Positions 43,801 through 54,450 of a DNA stretch of 64,000 nt are shown piece after piece. Source of the stretch: Gonium pectorale (Eukaryota > Chlorophyta > Chlorophyceae > Chlamydomonadales > Volvocaceae); contig LSYV01000073.1 of the NCBI GenBank assembly GCA_001584585.1, positions 299,458 to 363,457 of the forward strand, written 5' to 3'. The position numbers and the translations under genes are program-made. The first letter of the stretch is position 1. Each line of letters begins with the position of its first letter. The notes beneath the pieces are model-generated. The model had not been told where the DNA came from and searched no databases. It saw only the letters and a list, made by a program, of their open reading frames with translations.

Positions 43801-45021
43801 CTAGCGGCATCCTCAGGCTTTTAATGGGCATGTCTCCACCCACTGCTAGCGGCATCCAGGTAATCTGCTACATCCCCCGCTCACCATGTTTCCAGGAGCC
43901 TGCGGGCCTCAATGAACAGCCACTTCGGTGGTGGGGCGCAAAGTACACCTTCGACAAGCACCTCCCGGACGCGCTGCTGTGCCGGCTGCTGTGCCGGCTG
44001 CTATCGCTGCCCAAGCTGCACGACATGGAGCTGGGGCGCATGTGGCGCTTCGGGGTGTTTCTGAAGCAGGGAGACCAGCGCATCGTGGTTGCGTATGACC
44101 CAGACCAGGTAAAGCACAGCTGCTGCTGGGGATCTGAAACTGTGCCTTGGCCCAAGTCCATGACGCTATCAATCAGTGGGCTCCAAGCCAACTTTTACCT
44201 CTGCTGCCTAACCGCGCCTGCCACAGAGGCAAAGGAAAGGGACGCTGAGGGTGGTCGCCTGCAGCCCAGAGCCCGATCTGCTTGGCCGGCCGGTGTCGTC
44301 ACAGCTACCCTGGCTGCAGGAGCAGTTCCCCGGAGTCAAGGTGCGATTGCAAATAAAGCACCCAGTGCGAATTAGGACTACCCCGGTTTTAAGCAATAGC
44401 TCGGACCAGCATCGCCTCCCTGGACACCTACCCCCATGGGCTGGGATGCAACAGTGCAGCAAACAGTGGAAACATAGGCGCGGTACATGGTCCTTGAGTT
44501 GTACGGCTGATGCGCTACAGTTTGGCCATGAGCGTCAATCAATGCAGTATGGCTGGTGAGACGAACACATATGTGCAAGTCAGTTTAGATCTTGCTTGTT
44601 GAGACAATGGTACCCAATCGACACTTAAACTACATGTGCAGACGCAATATTTTGTACCTGAATTTGGGCATTAAAATGGCTGACCCCTGCAGATTTCAAG
44701 CGTCAAGTACGACTGCCCGGGATGCCTCAGCGGCAAGAAGACCAGAGCCACCCCGCACAGCATCAGCGACAAGGCGGCATGGAGCCAGACGGAGCCAGCG
44801 GAGGTAGGTCAGGCCCTGCGGCACTGCTTGCATGTATGTGTTTTCAGGGTCGCCGGCTATGTTTTCTTCCGTATAAGTAGATTTGCAGGCAGCCCTCATC
44901 GCATTGATCGATGGGTCCAGCGTCAGTACGTGCGCTTGCTGCCCTCATCCCGCAGTGCGTCGAGTGTGGAAACCCCTTGGACATGAGGATATACGCTTCG
45001 GACAAAGAGGCGGTTGGCTGA
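37644..45021 (+). CDS. ANK-Roc-COR (ROCO-family) gene 2, C-terminally truncated
   Basis: Paralogue of gene 1 with fewer ANK exons. Proposed N-terminal exons 37644-37681 and 37747-37828. ANK exons 37967-38065, 38183-38281, 38651-38749, 39229-39327, 39618-39716, 39899-40003, 40666-40761, 41046-41147, 41379-41477 and 41642-41749. Roc exons 41895-42095, 42317-42482 and 42585-42784. COR exons 42925-43233, 43297-43452 and 43896-44108. C-terminal exons 44227-44340 and 44693-44803, then a broken exon from 44956 that hits TGA at 45019-45021. All intact exons keep frame and phase, so the gene may still make a shortened protein ending just after the zinc-ribbon motif. It lacks the tail conserved in genes 1 and 3. 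Confidence 0.75.
37967..41749 (+). CDS. Gene 2, ten single-repeat ANK exons
   Basis: Each exon is phase 0 and codes one repeat of 32 to 36 residues. The first is the most divergent (ACRYGHIPVVVELLQAG core only). The exons at 39618, 39899, 40666 and 41046 correspond to gene 1 exons 14218, 14661, 14982 and 15260; the exon at 41642 corresponds to 17021. None belongs to the amplified cassette type, so the array expansion is particular to gene 1. Introns carry a 10-bp repeat (38351-38400) and a dead ANK-like remnant near 39059. Confidence 0.75.
38351..38400 (+). repeat. 10-bp tandem repeat in a gene 2 intron
   Basis: Five exact copies of TGTCGTACGG followed by a decayed sixth. Intronic, between ANK exons 38183-38281 and 38651-38749. 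Confidence 0.9.
39059..39091 (+). pseudogene. Dead ANK exon remnant
   Basis: After a CCAG acceptor-like site the sequence reads VGKTPLQYAV and then TAG (39089-39091). The VGxTPLxxA pattern is the start of an ANK repeat, so this looks like a decayed cassette left in the intron between exons 38651 and 39229. Confidence 0.4.
40004..40665 (+). other. Long gene 2 intron with a GC hairpin
   Basis: No exon seen. A CCGCGG pair (40155-40160 and 40166-40171) forms a short GC stem, and the segment from about 40130 to 40450 differs in style from its surroundings, possibly an old insertion. I cannot classify it. Confidence 0.35.
41895..44803 (+). CDS. Gene 2, Roc, COR and zinc-ribbon exons
   Basis: P-loop GPGGSGKTT and switch II DVGGQ are in exon 41895-42095. 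The second Roc exon ends at VVGTRA, and the third begins by completing a Trp codon (W-E-D), so the G4 region reads T-R-A-W-E-D rather than T-K/H-x-D. COR segments (IDPEWLADVLGD, LEAYGLLYDLGD, RWWGAKYTFDKHLPDALL) align fully with gene 1. CPGC is in 44693-44803, and the second pair, CVEC, is in the broken exon from 44956. Confidence 0.8.
43626..43859 (+). repeat. 45-bp minisatellite with open frame, next to a COR exon
   Basis: Five copies of a 45-bp unit (43626, 43671, 43716, 43761, 43806) and a partial sixth. Because 45 is a multiple of three, one frame stays open (LRLLMGMSPPTASGI repeated) and is the same frame as the COR exon starting at 43896. Gene 1 has a plain intron at this place, and a TAA at 43507 stops read-through from the previous exon, so I treat the repeat as intronic. 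Confidence 0.85.
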
Positions 45022-45327
45022 CACCAATAACAAGAAGTGGGCCAGGGCGACATTACAGGCTAGGGGGAGTAGTCGTGGGCCGGGCGGGGTGAGTCGGAGG
45101 GTGCAACCAAGCTATGCCGCATCTGTGGGGCCAAGAAGCTAGTGGCTTATGAGCAGATCAAAACCATCCTCGACGTCTCCACAATGGCAGTCGAGCTGCG
45201 CCAGAGCCTGGTCCGCTGTGCGGTGGCGCTGCACAAGCTTGTGGGGCCCAGCGGAGGAGAGCACCTTCCCCCCTGGCAGTGCTGCTCCCTGCACCCGATG
45301 ATGCCAGCAGTCACACGAGCTGTTTAG
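44956..45327 (+). pseudogene. Broken large C-terminal exon of gene 2
   Basis: Homologous to gene 1 exon 20740-21357 and gene 3 exon 51610-52260. It starts correctly with CVECGNPLDM but meets TGA at 45019-45021, with further in-frame stops to about 45075. Homology resumes in another frame (VELRQSLVR.AVALHKLVGPSGGEHLP), then a one-base insertion in a C run near 45269 shifts frame, and similarity ends at about 45327, where retroelement sequence begins. The last two exons of the family are absent downstream. Confidence 0.75.
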
Positions 45328-45399
45328 CGTGGATAGAAACGACATGTATGTTCAGTGTGTGCATGCCAGGTGTGTGCTAGCTCTTAGGTCACACGGGTG

Positions 45400-45840
45400 A
45401 GGGCTTTAATGTCTAGTAGTAATCGTTTATGTGTACGCCCGGCATGATATGGGCGTGGATTAAGGGGGTGAGACTGCGGCTCTGGATGGCGGCGGGTGGG
45501 TTGGAAGGAGCCGCTTCCCAGGTTCTTGCTGGTATCACGCCGGGTGGAGTGGTGTCGGCGGCCCTCCGCCTCAAATTTCCGCCAGGTACTTCAGTGCTGG
45601 GTTGTCGGATGGGGTCTCGCGCTGCGTCATTGTTCGTGTTGCGTTGTATATGGGGTGTCCCTGATAGATGCCACCCTTGGCGTGGGCGGTGTGGGTCCAT
45701 ACTGGGATCCCATTCGAGGATGCTGCGGATGTCGTGGCGCAGGGCTGTAAAAGGCCTGGGTGCATGCATGATGAAACGGGTCCCGGGCTCGTAGTCACGG
45801 TCGGTGAGGTCCCGTAGATCTCACTGAGCTTGCTCCTCAC
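45400..45840. mobile_element. Retroelement fragment between gene 2 and the orphan ANK exons
   Basis: The segment from about 45431 shares CGGCATGA..GTGGATTAAG with 60460-60490. It lies exactly where gene 2 loses homology with its paralogues, so insertion or recombination at this element probably removed the gene's 3' end. No intact ORF. Confidence 0.45.
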
Positions 45841-45862
45841 CTCACCACATTCCAACACTCAC

Positions 45863-47019
45863 CACATTTGCAACGTCAAATACCGCATCCCCGGATACCA
45901 CCAGCTGGCCAGCTGCATCCGCCTTCTCCAACAGCCGCTTTGCTGCAGCTAGCAACCCCAGCTGGGCGCAGAGATGAAGAGGCGAGTCCTTGAGTGCCTG
46001 AACCCAGCGTTTGGATGAAGTCGGTGGGTTGGGTGGGGTGCATTGGAGGGAAAGTGGCCGTTCATTGGCTGCTGATGGCAACATTGTGATACTTGCTAGA
46101 GCTCACGACCACTATCAGTTGTGGTGCACGACAATGTAGACCTTAATCAGTTGTGGTGCACGAGCGACATGTCAGTCAGTGCATACGCCTGCGTACGACA
46201 GTGCCAACTAACCGTTGCTTGTGTGGCGCTGGCCCCGGCACCCAGCAGCCGTTCCACCACCTCCAAGCTCCTGCTGCACAGCGCCAGGTGCAGCGGAGTC
46301 CAGCCGCCCTGCAGTGAATGGGCCGCGTTGATGGCCCAATGGACGCACAGCTGCCACATTGAAGAGCGGGTACGGTACCGAATGCTATAAAGGCTCACCA
46401 GAAGCAAAGGACACACATGGGTTCGTTTCTTGTTATCCTCACCTTGCCCGCCGCATCAATGGGGGAACTAACCTTGCTGCAGCAGCAGCTGCTCCACCCG
46501 GGCCAGGTCGCCGTCCAGGCAGGCGAGGTGCAGCGGAGTCCAGCGGCCCTGCATGCAGTACACGACAAGTTAGGGCAATCGCATGGTGACAGAACCTTTG
46601 GAGATTCCGTGCAGTTCGTGACAGGCAGGTGGAGGTGGATGCATCATAAATGTGCATAGTCATTAAACAATCCGGCAGGAGGATGAAGTGTCCGCGGACG
46701 AGGGGTACCCGTGGAGCACCCTGGGGCGAAGGATGGGTCGCCCGGCAACGAAGTCCGTACATCAATCACGAAATGCGAAGTACGGGCTACAAAACCACAC
46801 GAATACTTGGGGGCATGGAGGATGACACGCAACCTTTGGTTGGGCACATCTCTCTGCAGTTCCGCCCAGGGATGAGTTGGTGCAGTAACGAAGCAGGAAG
46901 TTGGTGGTTGGACCCACCTCCGACAAGGCGTTTTCGTCCACTCCCTCTGCAGGCAGCAGCGCCCGCATTACCACCACATGACCCCCGTACGTCGCGGCCC
47001 GGATGGGGGTTGAGCCATC
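45863..47019 (-). pseudogene. Orphan block of four ANK exons (ROCO fragment)
   Basis: Minus-strand exons 47019-46918, 46548-46443, 46308-46213 and 45997-45863 correspond, in order and with intron similarity, to gene 1 exons 14218, 14661, 14982 and 15260. The second is 106 instead of 99 nt and contains an in-frame TAG after ..LLLQQG, so it is dead unless the GTTAGT there is used as a donor. After the fourth exon, intron similarity jumps straight to the GAGGTGAGGAGCAAGCTC block at the end of gene 1 exon 15549-15647, so the next ANK exon has been deleted. No Roc domain follows. Confidence 0.75.
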
Positions 47020-47277
47020 CTGCCTGCGTGGAATGAAGGTTGTTTGACCAGCCGGTCAACGAGCTGCCAGGGGGCGGGCGGGGCCGCTGCTGCCACACCC
47101 GATGCAAACAGCGCCACCATCCGTGCCCCGTGAAGTGGAACGGACACGCTCCCCCGCCGTGTTGAAAAGGAACAACGCATACGACGAGCGTAAGCGCGAA
47201 AGTGATGATGTCGTTGTAGGACCCAGTCCCCCGCCGTGTATGCACACCTGGGGCTGCTAGCTTAGGGTTAGGTTAGG

Positions 47278-47634
47278 TTACACGTCCGTCAAAGCCGGGG
47301 GGGCCATGGACGAGTTGCGAATATTGGGGTGGGGGAGCGGGTTATGGTCCTCTTCTCTACCCCGCTTCAGCGCCTGACGCCGAAGTATGGCGTGTAGGTA
47401 GGCTACCACCGCAGCTAGTGGGGCCTCCTTCATAATAGTAATCATGTTACAGTGCCCAAAGCAGCCGCGAATTGGTCTCGGACGGAGTTGCTCGTAGCAC
47501 GGGCATTCGCAGAACACGAGCAGTGGCGCGCGGGTAATAGGGCCGTGGAAAGCCCTGCCTGCCTGCAGCCCCTCCCGCATGCCCATCCCGGTCCAACAAC
47601 CATCCACCGCTCCCCGGCCCCCAAAACAATCCAT
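47278..47634 (-). mobile_element. LINE-type 3' tail, minus strand
   Basis: Reads LLVFCECPCYEQLR then NMITIMKEAPLAAVVAYLHAILRRQ on the minus strand. It is homologous to the plus-strand copy near 16600-16789, including the non-coding sequence after the stop. 5'-truncated. Confidence 0.5.
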
Positions 47635-49420
47635 ATTAGGGAACCGTCTGACCTCCCAGCTGTGCCTGTCGGGGGCGTTAAGTTAGCGATACACGGGGAA
47701 AGCAGGCAGGCGGAGTGCATGCAGCGCTGATGCACACAGACAGGAAGCGCGGCAGGAGCGCCCCGCCCCCCACACACAGATGTAAGACGATGGCGGATCC
47801 TCGGCCTACCCTCCTTCTCTTACCGACACCCCTCCCCGATCCCAACACTTCACGCCACTACCCCAATCTATCCCAGCCAGCCCACTACACGCCCTCCCCA
47901 GCCGCCGCCGCCACCACCATCTCTCTCTACCGCCGTCTGAAACATGAATGCCTGCCCCTTTTGCCCCTTCCCACCGCCCCGCCCCACGACCCCAATGTTC
48001 ACATTGTGCACGGAGCCCCAACTTAGCCCTTGGCCTGTCATCTGGAGGACCGGAAGGGCTTGTGTCGGCCCCCATTCCAGCGGGGGGAAGGGGCCTTGCG
48101 CTTGCGCATTGAAACAAGTACAAACACTCACACGGAATCTACTTAGCACCCTGAGAAAGGGAGGAAGGGACGGAGGGGTGATCCTTTAAGGACGTGCGTG
48201 TGCGCCGTAGCAAAGGGGCGGCTAGGCCCTCCAGCGTGCGGCGGGGATCATGGTTTGTCATGTTCATTTTACCGTCCGTCTTTGCATGATGCGTTTGCTT
48301 GGTTTACCGTCGTGTTGCCATGCTTCCGTACGTACTCGTTTGCATGGCTTGAATCGCGACTTCGTTATCGGTGTCTTAGCTGTTTGTGGTTCCGGTACTG
48401 GTCATGTTTCAGTCCGAGGCAGCGTCCATATGTTGCCGCTGTGTCGTCCTGCTCTTGTGCAGTAGGCCCATGAGCAACTTGCAGATCCGTTTCGTTAGGC
48501 TGACCGACTAGCATGTGCCTCGCCATCATTATATGAGTCTGCACCGCTGATTTGGCCTCTTGTGACATCGTGACACCACTTGCCATACTGTATCGGATGA
48601 CAGCCGCCAGCCAAGCAAGCAAGCATGGGCGAGCGTACGTACTGTAAGCAGTATCGGCAAGCGGGGCACATGGGTGCCATGTTTTTTTCTTCTCTCAGGC
48701 TCAACCTTGGCCGTTCGATAGCACGTACATTCCCAGCAGGACAAGACCAAGCCTCACTTTGTATGTGGAGCACGCTTTCTTCGAGGGGCCGCTGATGGCC
48801 TTCTATTGTTCGGCTTGCTTCTTCTCGCCCACGCGTGCGGCAACGATCGCCCGTACCTATGAGAGGCCGCCTAGCACAGGGCGCGCAGGGTTCCGTGATG
48901 ATGTGCTTGTTTCTCGGAGGTTCACAGTATAGTTACAGAGCTATAGACAGCCCGAGGGTGCGTTGCGCGTTGGTTGGTGGTTATGAAGGGGCGGTTGCAG
49001 CAGGCATGTTTGTGTTTGGAGCCGGTGCTTAGTCAAAGGCGTACGTAAGGTCAGCTGGCGGCGGTTGTCTGACCGGTGGGTCAACGCGCTACCGGCTGGG
49101 GGGCAACTGTGCCGCTGTCCACATGCTGTCGTACACACTGGCTGTCAGTCATCAGGTGGGTGGTAGAGCCCATCCCGCATGCCCAGCCCGGTCCGATAAC
49201 CATCCACCCCCCTCCCCCCCCAGAAACAATCCATATTGGGGAACCGCCTTACCTTCCCGCTTTACCTGAAGGGGGCATTCAGATAGCGATATACGGGTAA
49301 AGCAGGCAGGCGGAGTGCAGGCAGCGCACACACAGATGTAAGACGACGGCTGATCCTCGGCCCACCCTCCTTCCCTTACCGACACCCCTCCCCGATCCCG
49401 AAACTTCAAGCCGCGACTAT
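47570..49420 (-). repeat. Inverted pieces of the gene 1 array intron, without ANK exons
   Basis: 47570-48025, 48960-49120 and 49160-49420 are reverse-complement copies of modules that make up the introns of the 630-13875 array (for example ACACCCCTCCCCGATCCC, GATGTAAGACGACGGCTGAT and GCGGCGGTTGTCTGACCGGT). The copy at 48960 stops just short of where the ANK exon would begin, after CGCACCCTCGGGCTGTCTATA on the minus strand. No ANK exon is present. The stretch 48050-48950 between them has no recognisable feature. Confidence 0.65.
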
Positions 49421-49439
49421 AGCCCTAGTCGTGCTGGGC

Positions 49440-49790
49440 ATGGCATTTGGGACCGGATCTGACATGCTTTACGGGGCCCTTTATGACGGGTATGCATCGG
49501 TTATGGGGCAGACTAACGTGATGCCCGCCCCCGTTACGGCCGGGTCCTTAGCGGGGTCCAGGTCCTTAGCGGGGTCCTTTACGGGCTCATGCCCGACCCC
49601 GTTACGGGGCAAGCCCCGTTACGGGGTACCTGCCATACGGCCCCTGTAACAGGCCTGTTACGACCCCGACCCCACAACAGCCCCGTATCAACTACTGCCC
49701 CGTAACCGACTTCGGCCGGTTACGAGGGGGGATCGTTACGGGTCTGTTATGGTGTCGGAGGCTTACATAGGGTTGGTAGGGGCCGGTAAG
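49440..49790. repeat. Palindrome-dense GTTACGGGG patch
   Basis: Many short inverted and direct copies of GTTACGGGG and CCCCGTTAC. Examples: ACCCCGTTACGGGGC paired with GCCCCGTTACGGGGT around 49598-49629, a perfect 16-bp palindrome GTAACAGGCCTGTTAC at 49646-49661, and a doubled GGGTCCTTAGCGG. No coding content. Its style is unlike the rest of the window. Confidence 0.75.
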
Positions 49791-50889
49791 GACATGGACT
49801 TCAACATACATGCTGCACGGCATCTAGCCAGTGCCGTTGAGGGCGGTGATGCGCTCGTTCACCATCCTTGTCGATTGACGTACTAGCCTCGCTGGGCTGA
49901 ACGCATGGGCTCGAACCGCGGCAGCCTAACAGCGAGTCGCTTTGGTGCCGGGTAATACCTACAGTACATATCTTGTAGGATATATACGCTTTGGGTGCTT
50001 CAGAACGCTATTTCTCTGCCTGACCGTAGCATCAATGCCAGCCACTGCTCATAGTGCTTATATAAGTGTTTGAAGTGCCTTGCTGCACACAGCATACATA
50101 CAGAATTTGTTGTTTGATAAGCTACTTTGGGGAGCATCAGGCTACAGCTCCAAACAACGTTGTTGTGCTACGAGTACAACTTGGCGCGCGCTCTGCAACA
50201 AGATTGTCAGGTATCCCGCCATAGACGTTTGGTGTTGTTAGCCGTTTTCTCGTCCCTTTTGAGTTCGTAGCGATACTGTTCCATATTAACCATTCACTGC
50301 TATTCGCTCGTTTCAGGGTTAAGCAGCTCAGCGCTGCCCCGCAGGCTATGGGCCCCCACACCAAAAACGTAACAGCAGGTGAGCACACATGTCACGTAGA
50401 TAGAACGCCTCGACCCTCTGTGTGCAGTAGCGCAGAGGCCAGTGCTCCATTCCGTAACGGGAAACACATCTATCCCCAAGTCTTTGCACAGGCCAAATGC
50501 CGTAGCGGGAACAGATGACGAGCACCAAGTACCGGCTCCATCCGGCGGTTGGGCCTCGATCGAACTTATGAAGCCTCACGCATGCGAACGACTGCATCCA
50601 TCCCATCCTACACACGACAAATGCATTATGGTAGTCGGTGGTGGCCACAAACGGCCGACAGCAGCAAGCAGAAAGATGGTGGCCAGCTTCTGCATAGCCC
50701 ATACATAACAGCACATCTAGACATCTCACATGCACTGGGGACTCGAGGCTGCAACTTACACCCAACTACAGGGCTCAAGCCCGGTGATGTCACCTTCAGC
50801 CGCAACTAGGCATGAAAGCTGCTCATTGGAACACCAAAGGGGCCGTCTGCATTTCACACTCTCCCTCGACCCGCTGGTAGTGCAATCTC
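49791..50889. other. Non-coding region downstream of gene 3
   Basis: No exon recognised. The part next to 50890 is presumably the gene 3 3' UTR. Confidence 0.5.
50756..50760 (-). terminator. Possible polyadenylation signal of gene 3
   Basis: TGTAA on the minus strand, 130 nt after the gene 3 stop. TGTAA is the usual polyadenylation signal in chlorophycean green algae; this depends on the organism being one. Confidence 0.3.
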
Positions 50890-53800
50890 TCACAGCGACC
50901 TCCGCAGCGTGCGGCCCAGCTCCTCAGCATGGCAGGCGCACAGCCACATGGCCCCTGCGGTGCGGGTGGCCACCAGTTGCAGATACGGCGTGCCGCCTGC
51001 GGCCATGTTGTCCTGCTGGACAATGTCAGCAACGGACCTGTGTATGGGACGGGTGGAGGGGAGAGCAGGTTAGCCCCTGTCCTAAAGCCGGCACAAAAGA
51101 ACTCCCTGCAAGTATCCATTCGCACAAACAACGTCCAACACAGTCACAGTGAAGCACAACAGCCACCAGCCCAACCTACGAGCACGCCTCCTGGCAGGCG
51201 CTGTACAGGTCTGATGGGCGCATGTGCTTGCCCTTGTTGTCCTCCGCAGCCGTGGTGCCCACTGCAGTGCAGTGCTGTGCCCCCTGCTGCTGCAATAGGT
51301 CTTTTAGGCAAGTGAGCATGGAGGCCAGCTGCTCGTTCGGTCCACCCTTGCCCTGCACGTATGTACACATACAGCAGTTGAGGCGTATGGCATGAAGCAT
51401 GACAACCTTAAAGTCGGGCTAACAACGAGACCAACGCTGCGATGTGATTGTGTGCTGCAATCACAACTGTGCACAGCGTGAGACTGACTTCCATTCTATG
51501 CAAAACCAATCAGGGCCTGCATGTGATGCGTAGCCAAATACCGCCATGCGGGGTCTCTCAACAAAGGCACTGCATTCTCGCGCTGCAGTATCGATGTCAC
51601 GAAGCTCACCACGCCTGGGACCTCATGACCGCCACTGCAGCGTGGACGTTGCATATCCAGCCCGTCCATGGCCTCCTCCTCGGGGCTGCCAGCGCCCAGA
51701 TTACCTGAAGGCCCGGAAATACCCACCAGCTGCAGCGCGTGCAGCAGGGGCACCAGCCCACGCCCGTGCTTCTGCAGCCAGGCCCTGGCCTCCTCCACCT
51801 CGTACCCTGGGTGGTCGGTCAGGTGGAGGCCGCCCGGATACTCGCACAGGGCGTGCAGCCAGACGCTGCCCGGCGGCAGGCCACTGGTGGTGCTGTCGGA
51901 GGCCAGCTCCATCCTGTGGTTGCTGGTACCCTCGTCGGGCGCAGGGAAGTTGTGTCTGTCGGCACCATTTGACTCGGGGAGCAGCACCGCTAGGGGGAGG
52001 TGCTCTCCTTGGCTGGGCCTCACGAGCTTGTGCAGCGCCACCGCACGTCGGACCAGGCTCTTGTGAAGCTCGACTGCCAGTGCGGAGCTGCTGGGGATGT
52101 CTCGGATCCGCTTCACCACCAGCTCCATGGCCCCAAGGATGCGGCCAAGCTTGATAGTGCCCTCCGACTCACCCCCGGCCTCTTCCACTTCGAACCAATC
52201 AACCGCCTGCTCGTCCAAAATGTGTATTGACATGTCCGAGTGCTTCCTGCACTCGATACACTGCAGGGGCAGCGAATGTGCTCAATAAACTAACTGTGAG
52301 GCTTGCGAATCCAGAAACCCAAATACTGCAAGCCCATGCCATTGCCTACCTTCCCGGGGCTGCACGTCCATGCCGCCTTGGCACTGATGACACTGATGGT
52401 CTCGTTGGGGTTTTTGTGAGAGGAGCCGCGGCATTCTGGGCAGTCGTACATGATGCTTGAGAGCTGCAGTGGACAGCCAAAATCACCAAGCCTTCATACA
52501 AGCACAGACCCGTGTGCATGCACATAACCAATGTGAGCTAACAGACTCTATCTGCAAATGATGTTACTTTGAGCAAGCACTGCAGACTCTGACACGCATG
52601 GGTTTCTCACGTATACATCATGGTCCCTGGCGACATGGGTGAGTGCCAATTGTCGCATTCAGGCGCATCAACCACATGTACGCTCTTGAATACTGTGTAC
52701 GTAAAGCCAAAATCACCACGCCGCATATTTGCACCCACACAAGTTGGGATGAGTGAAAAGGCGACACCCTTGTGGGCTTCTATGTGTGGTTTATGCTCCT
52801 TACCTCATCACACCGCACCAGCCCTCAATCACAAGAATGAGTGATTTGCAATCGCACCTTGACTCCGGGGAACTGCTCCCGCAGCAGGGCCAGCTGTGAT
52901 GACACCAGCAGGCCGAGCAGCTCCGGCTCTGGGCCGCAGGCAACAACCTTCAGCACGCCTGCCCTGTTCCCCTGTTGTAGGCAAAGAACGCAGCAAGGGT
53001 ACAACTACGTTACGTTTCCCAGACTTGAGGGTGCCATGGCGATGGACTGGACCCTAAATGAAAAGCTCGTGGCCCCTACCACCATACATCTAGGAGCTAT
53101 ACCTGGTCCGAATCAACGAGGATGCACTGGGTCCCCTGCTCCAGAAGCACCCCGAAGCGCCACATGCGCTCTTGCTTCATGTGGGACAACTCAGGTAGTG
53201 ATAGCAGCCGGCACAGCAGCCGGCACAGCAGCGCGTCCGGGAGGTGCTTGTCGAAGGCGTACTTGGCGCCCCACCACCTCAATGGCTGATCATTGGGGCC
53301 TGCAGGCTCCTGAAGGCATGGTGAACAGGGATGTTGGGAGAGCGGTAGAGCATATTGCTAGCAGATGTAGGGGGAATGCCTAGCATGGAGCAAATGGAGG
53401 CCCTGGAGGGCAAGGAAGCTCCTGGAAACATGGCTTGGCGGCCATCTATAGCTGCGTGGCTCTGGGAGTACACAGCGGGGGTCGGATACGGTTTCTAGAA
53501 CCGTCATGCACTACATGCACGACATGATGTCTGAATCCAATTTTCTTACAGGGGGCTAGAGACCCCTGTACACATGGTGGCGGTTTAGGATGTCGTCAGC
53601 AGAGGGGGGAGACATGCACGTCCGAAAGAAAGAAAGAAAAATCAACACATGCGGCAAAGCTAGTTGTGTTAGTAGGTAACCAGTATCTCAAGCGTGGACC
53701 GACCTTCCCTGAGTCGCCACGCCACCAGTGTTTGACACCCCCCCACCCCGATATAAGTTGGCATGCATAGAGCAAAGTAAGGCCATTCTAGCCCGAATTT

Positions 53801-54450
53801 TAGAACATACCACATGAGGTCTGAATCCAAATCGCCCCCACCCCCACTCCCACCCCATCCCACTGCCGTTAGATGTATGAGCCCAAATGGAGCGGACCTC
53901 ATCAATGGACCCCATCAACGCTTCGACATCCGCGTCGGCCTTTCGTGATGGTAGCCTGGGTGGAACGATTGCCCCCTTGCCATCTCCCAGGTCGTACAGC
54001 AGGCCGTACGCCTCCAGGATCCGGACAAGCTCCTTGGCATGACCCGGGCACCTTGCCTCCAGCACCTGTATGACGCTTACATTCGTGAAAACGCTCAGTG
54101 TGTGCACGAACATCAAGAAGCCGTACCTTTTCCACCTCCGGCATGCTGACATGCCCCTCCTTCTCACTGCAGTGCCCCTCTGGCAGTCGTAGCTGCTGCC
54201 ACTTGTCTTTGTCCCTCGTCACTATGTCTTTCAGCACATCAGACAGCCATTCCATATCAATGACCACCTTGTCCTTCAGGCCGGAGACATGCTGGAATTG
54301 GAGTAGCTCTCCAAAGTCTGCCAGCTTGCTCAGAAAGTTATGCAGCTCGTCCTTCTTAGGTGCATCTGCCTCCATACTCCTGATGATGTCCTCCAGGGAC
54401 ACGAGTCTGGGCTTATCTTCCTGCTTCATGCTTTCTCTCAGGCTCCGCAC
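50890..54450 (-). CDS. Gene 3, COR and C-terminal exons
   Basis: COR segments IDMEWLSDVLKD, LEAYGLLYDLGD and RWWGAKYAFDKHLPDALL are present. The second COR exon is four codons longer than in genes 1 and 2. CPEC (52463-52350) and CIEC (start of 52260-51610) give the split zinc-ribbon pairs; the large exon is 217 codons and includes an inserted stretch (SNGADRHNF) relative to gene 1. The penultimate exon has 57 codons against 33 in gene 1. The end is MWLCACHAEELG...RSL and TGA. Confidence 0.82.

Noticed and set aside
43533..44375. Single 280-codon ORF covering the 45-bp repeat and the COR exon
   Set aside because: Paralogue comparison places the exon start at 43896 and the end at 44108. The rest is intron that happens to be open.
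47262..47280. Telomere-like TTAGGGTTAGGTTAGG
   Set aside because: Only about two imperfect units. Similar CTTAGGGTTAG occurs near 62511, so it is not evidence of a telomere or of an interstitial array.
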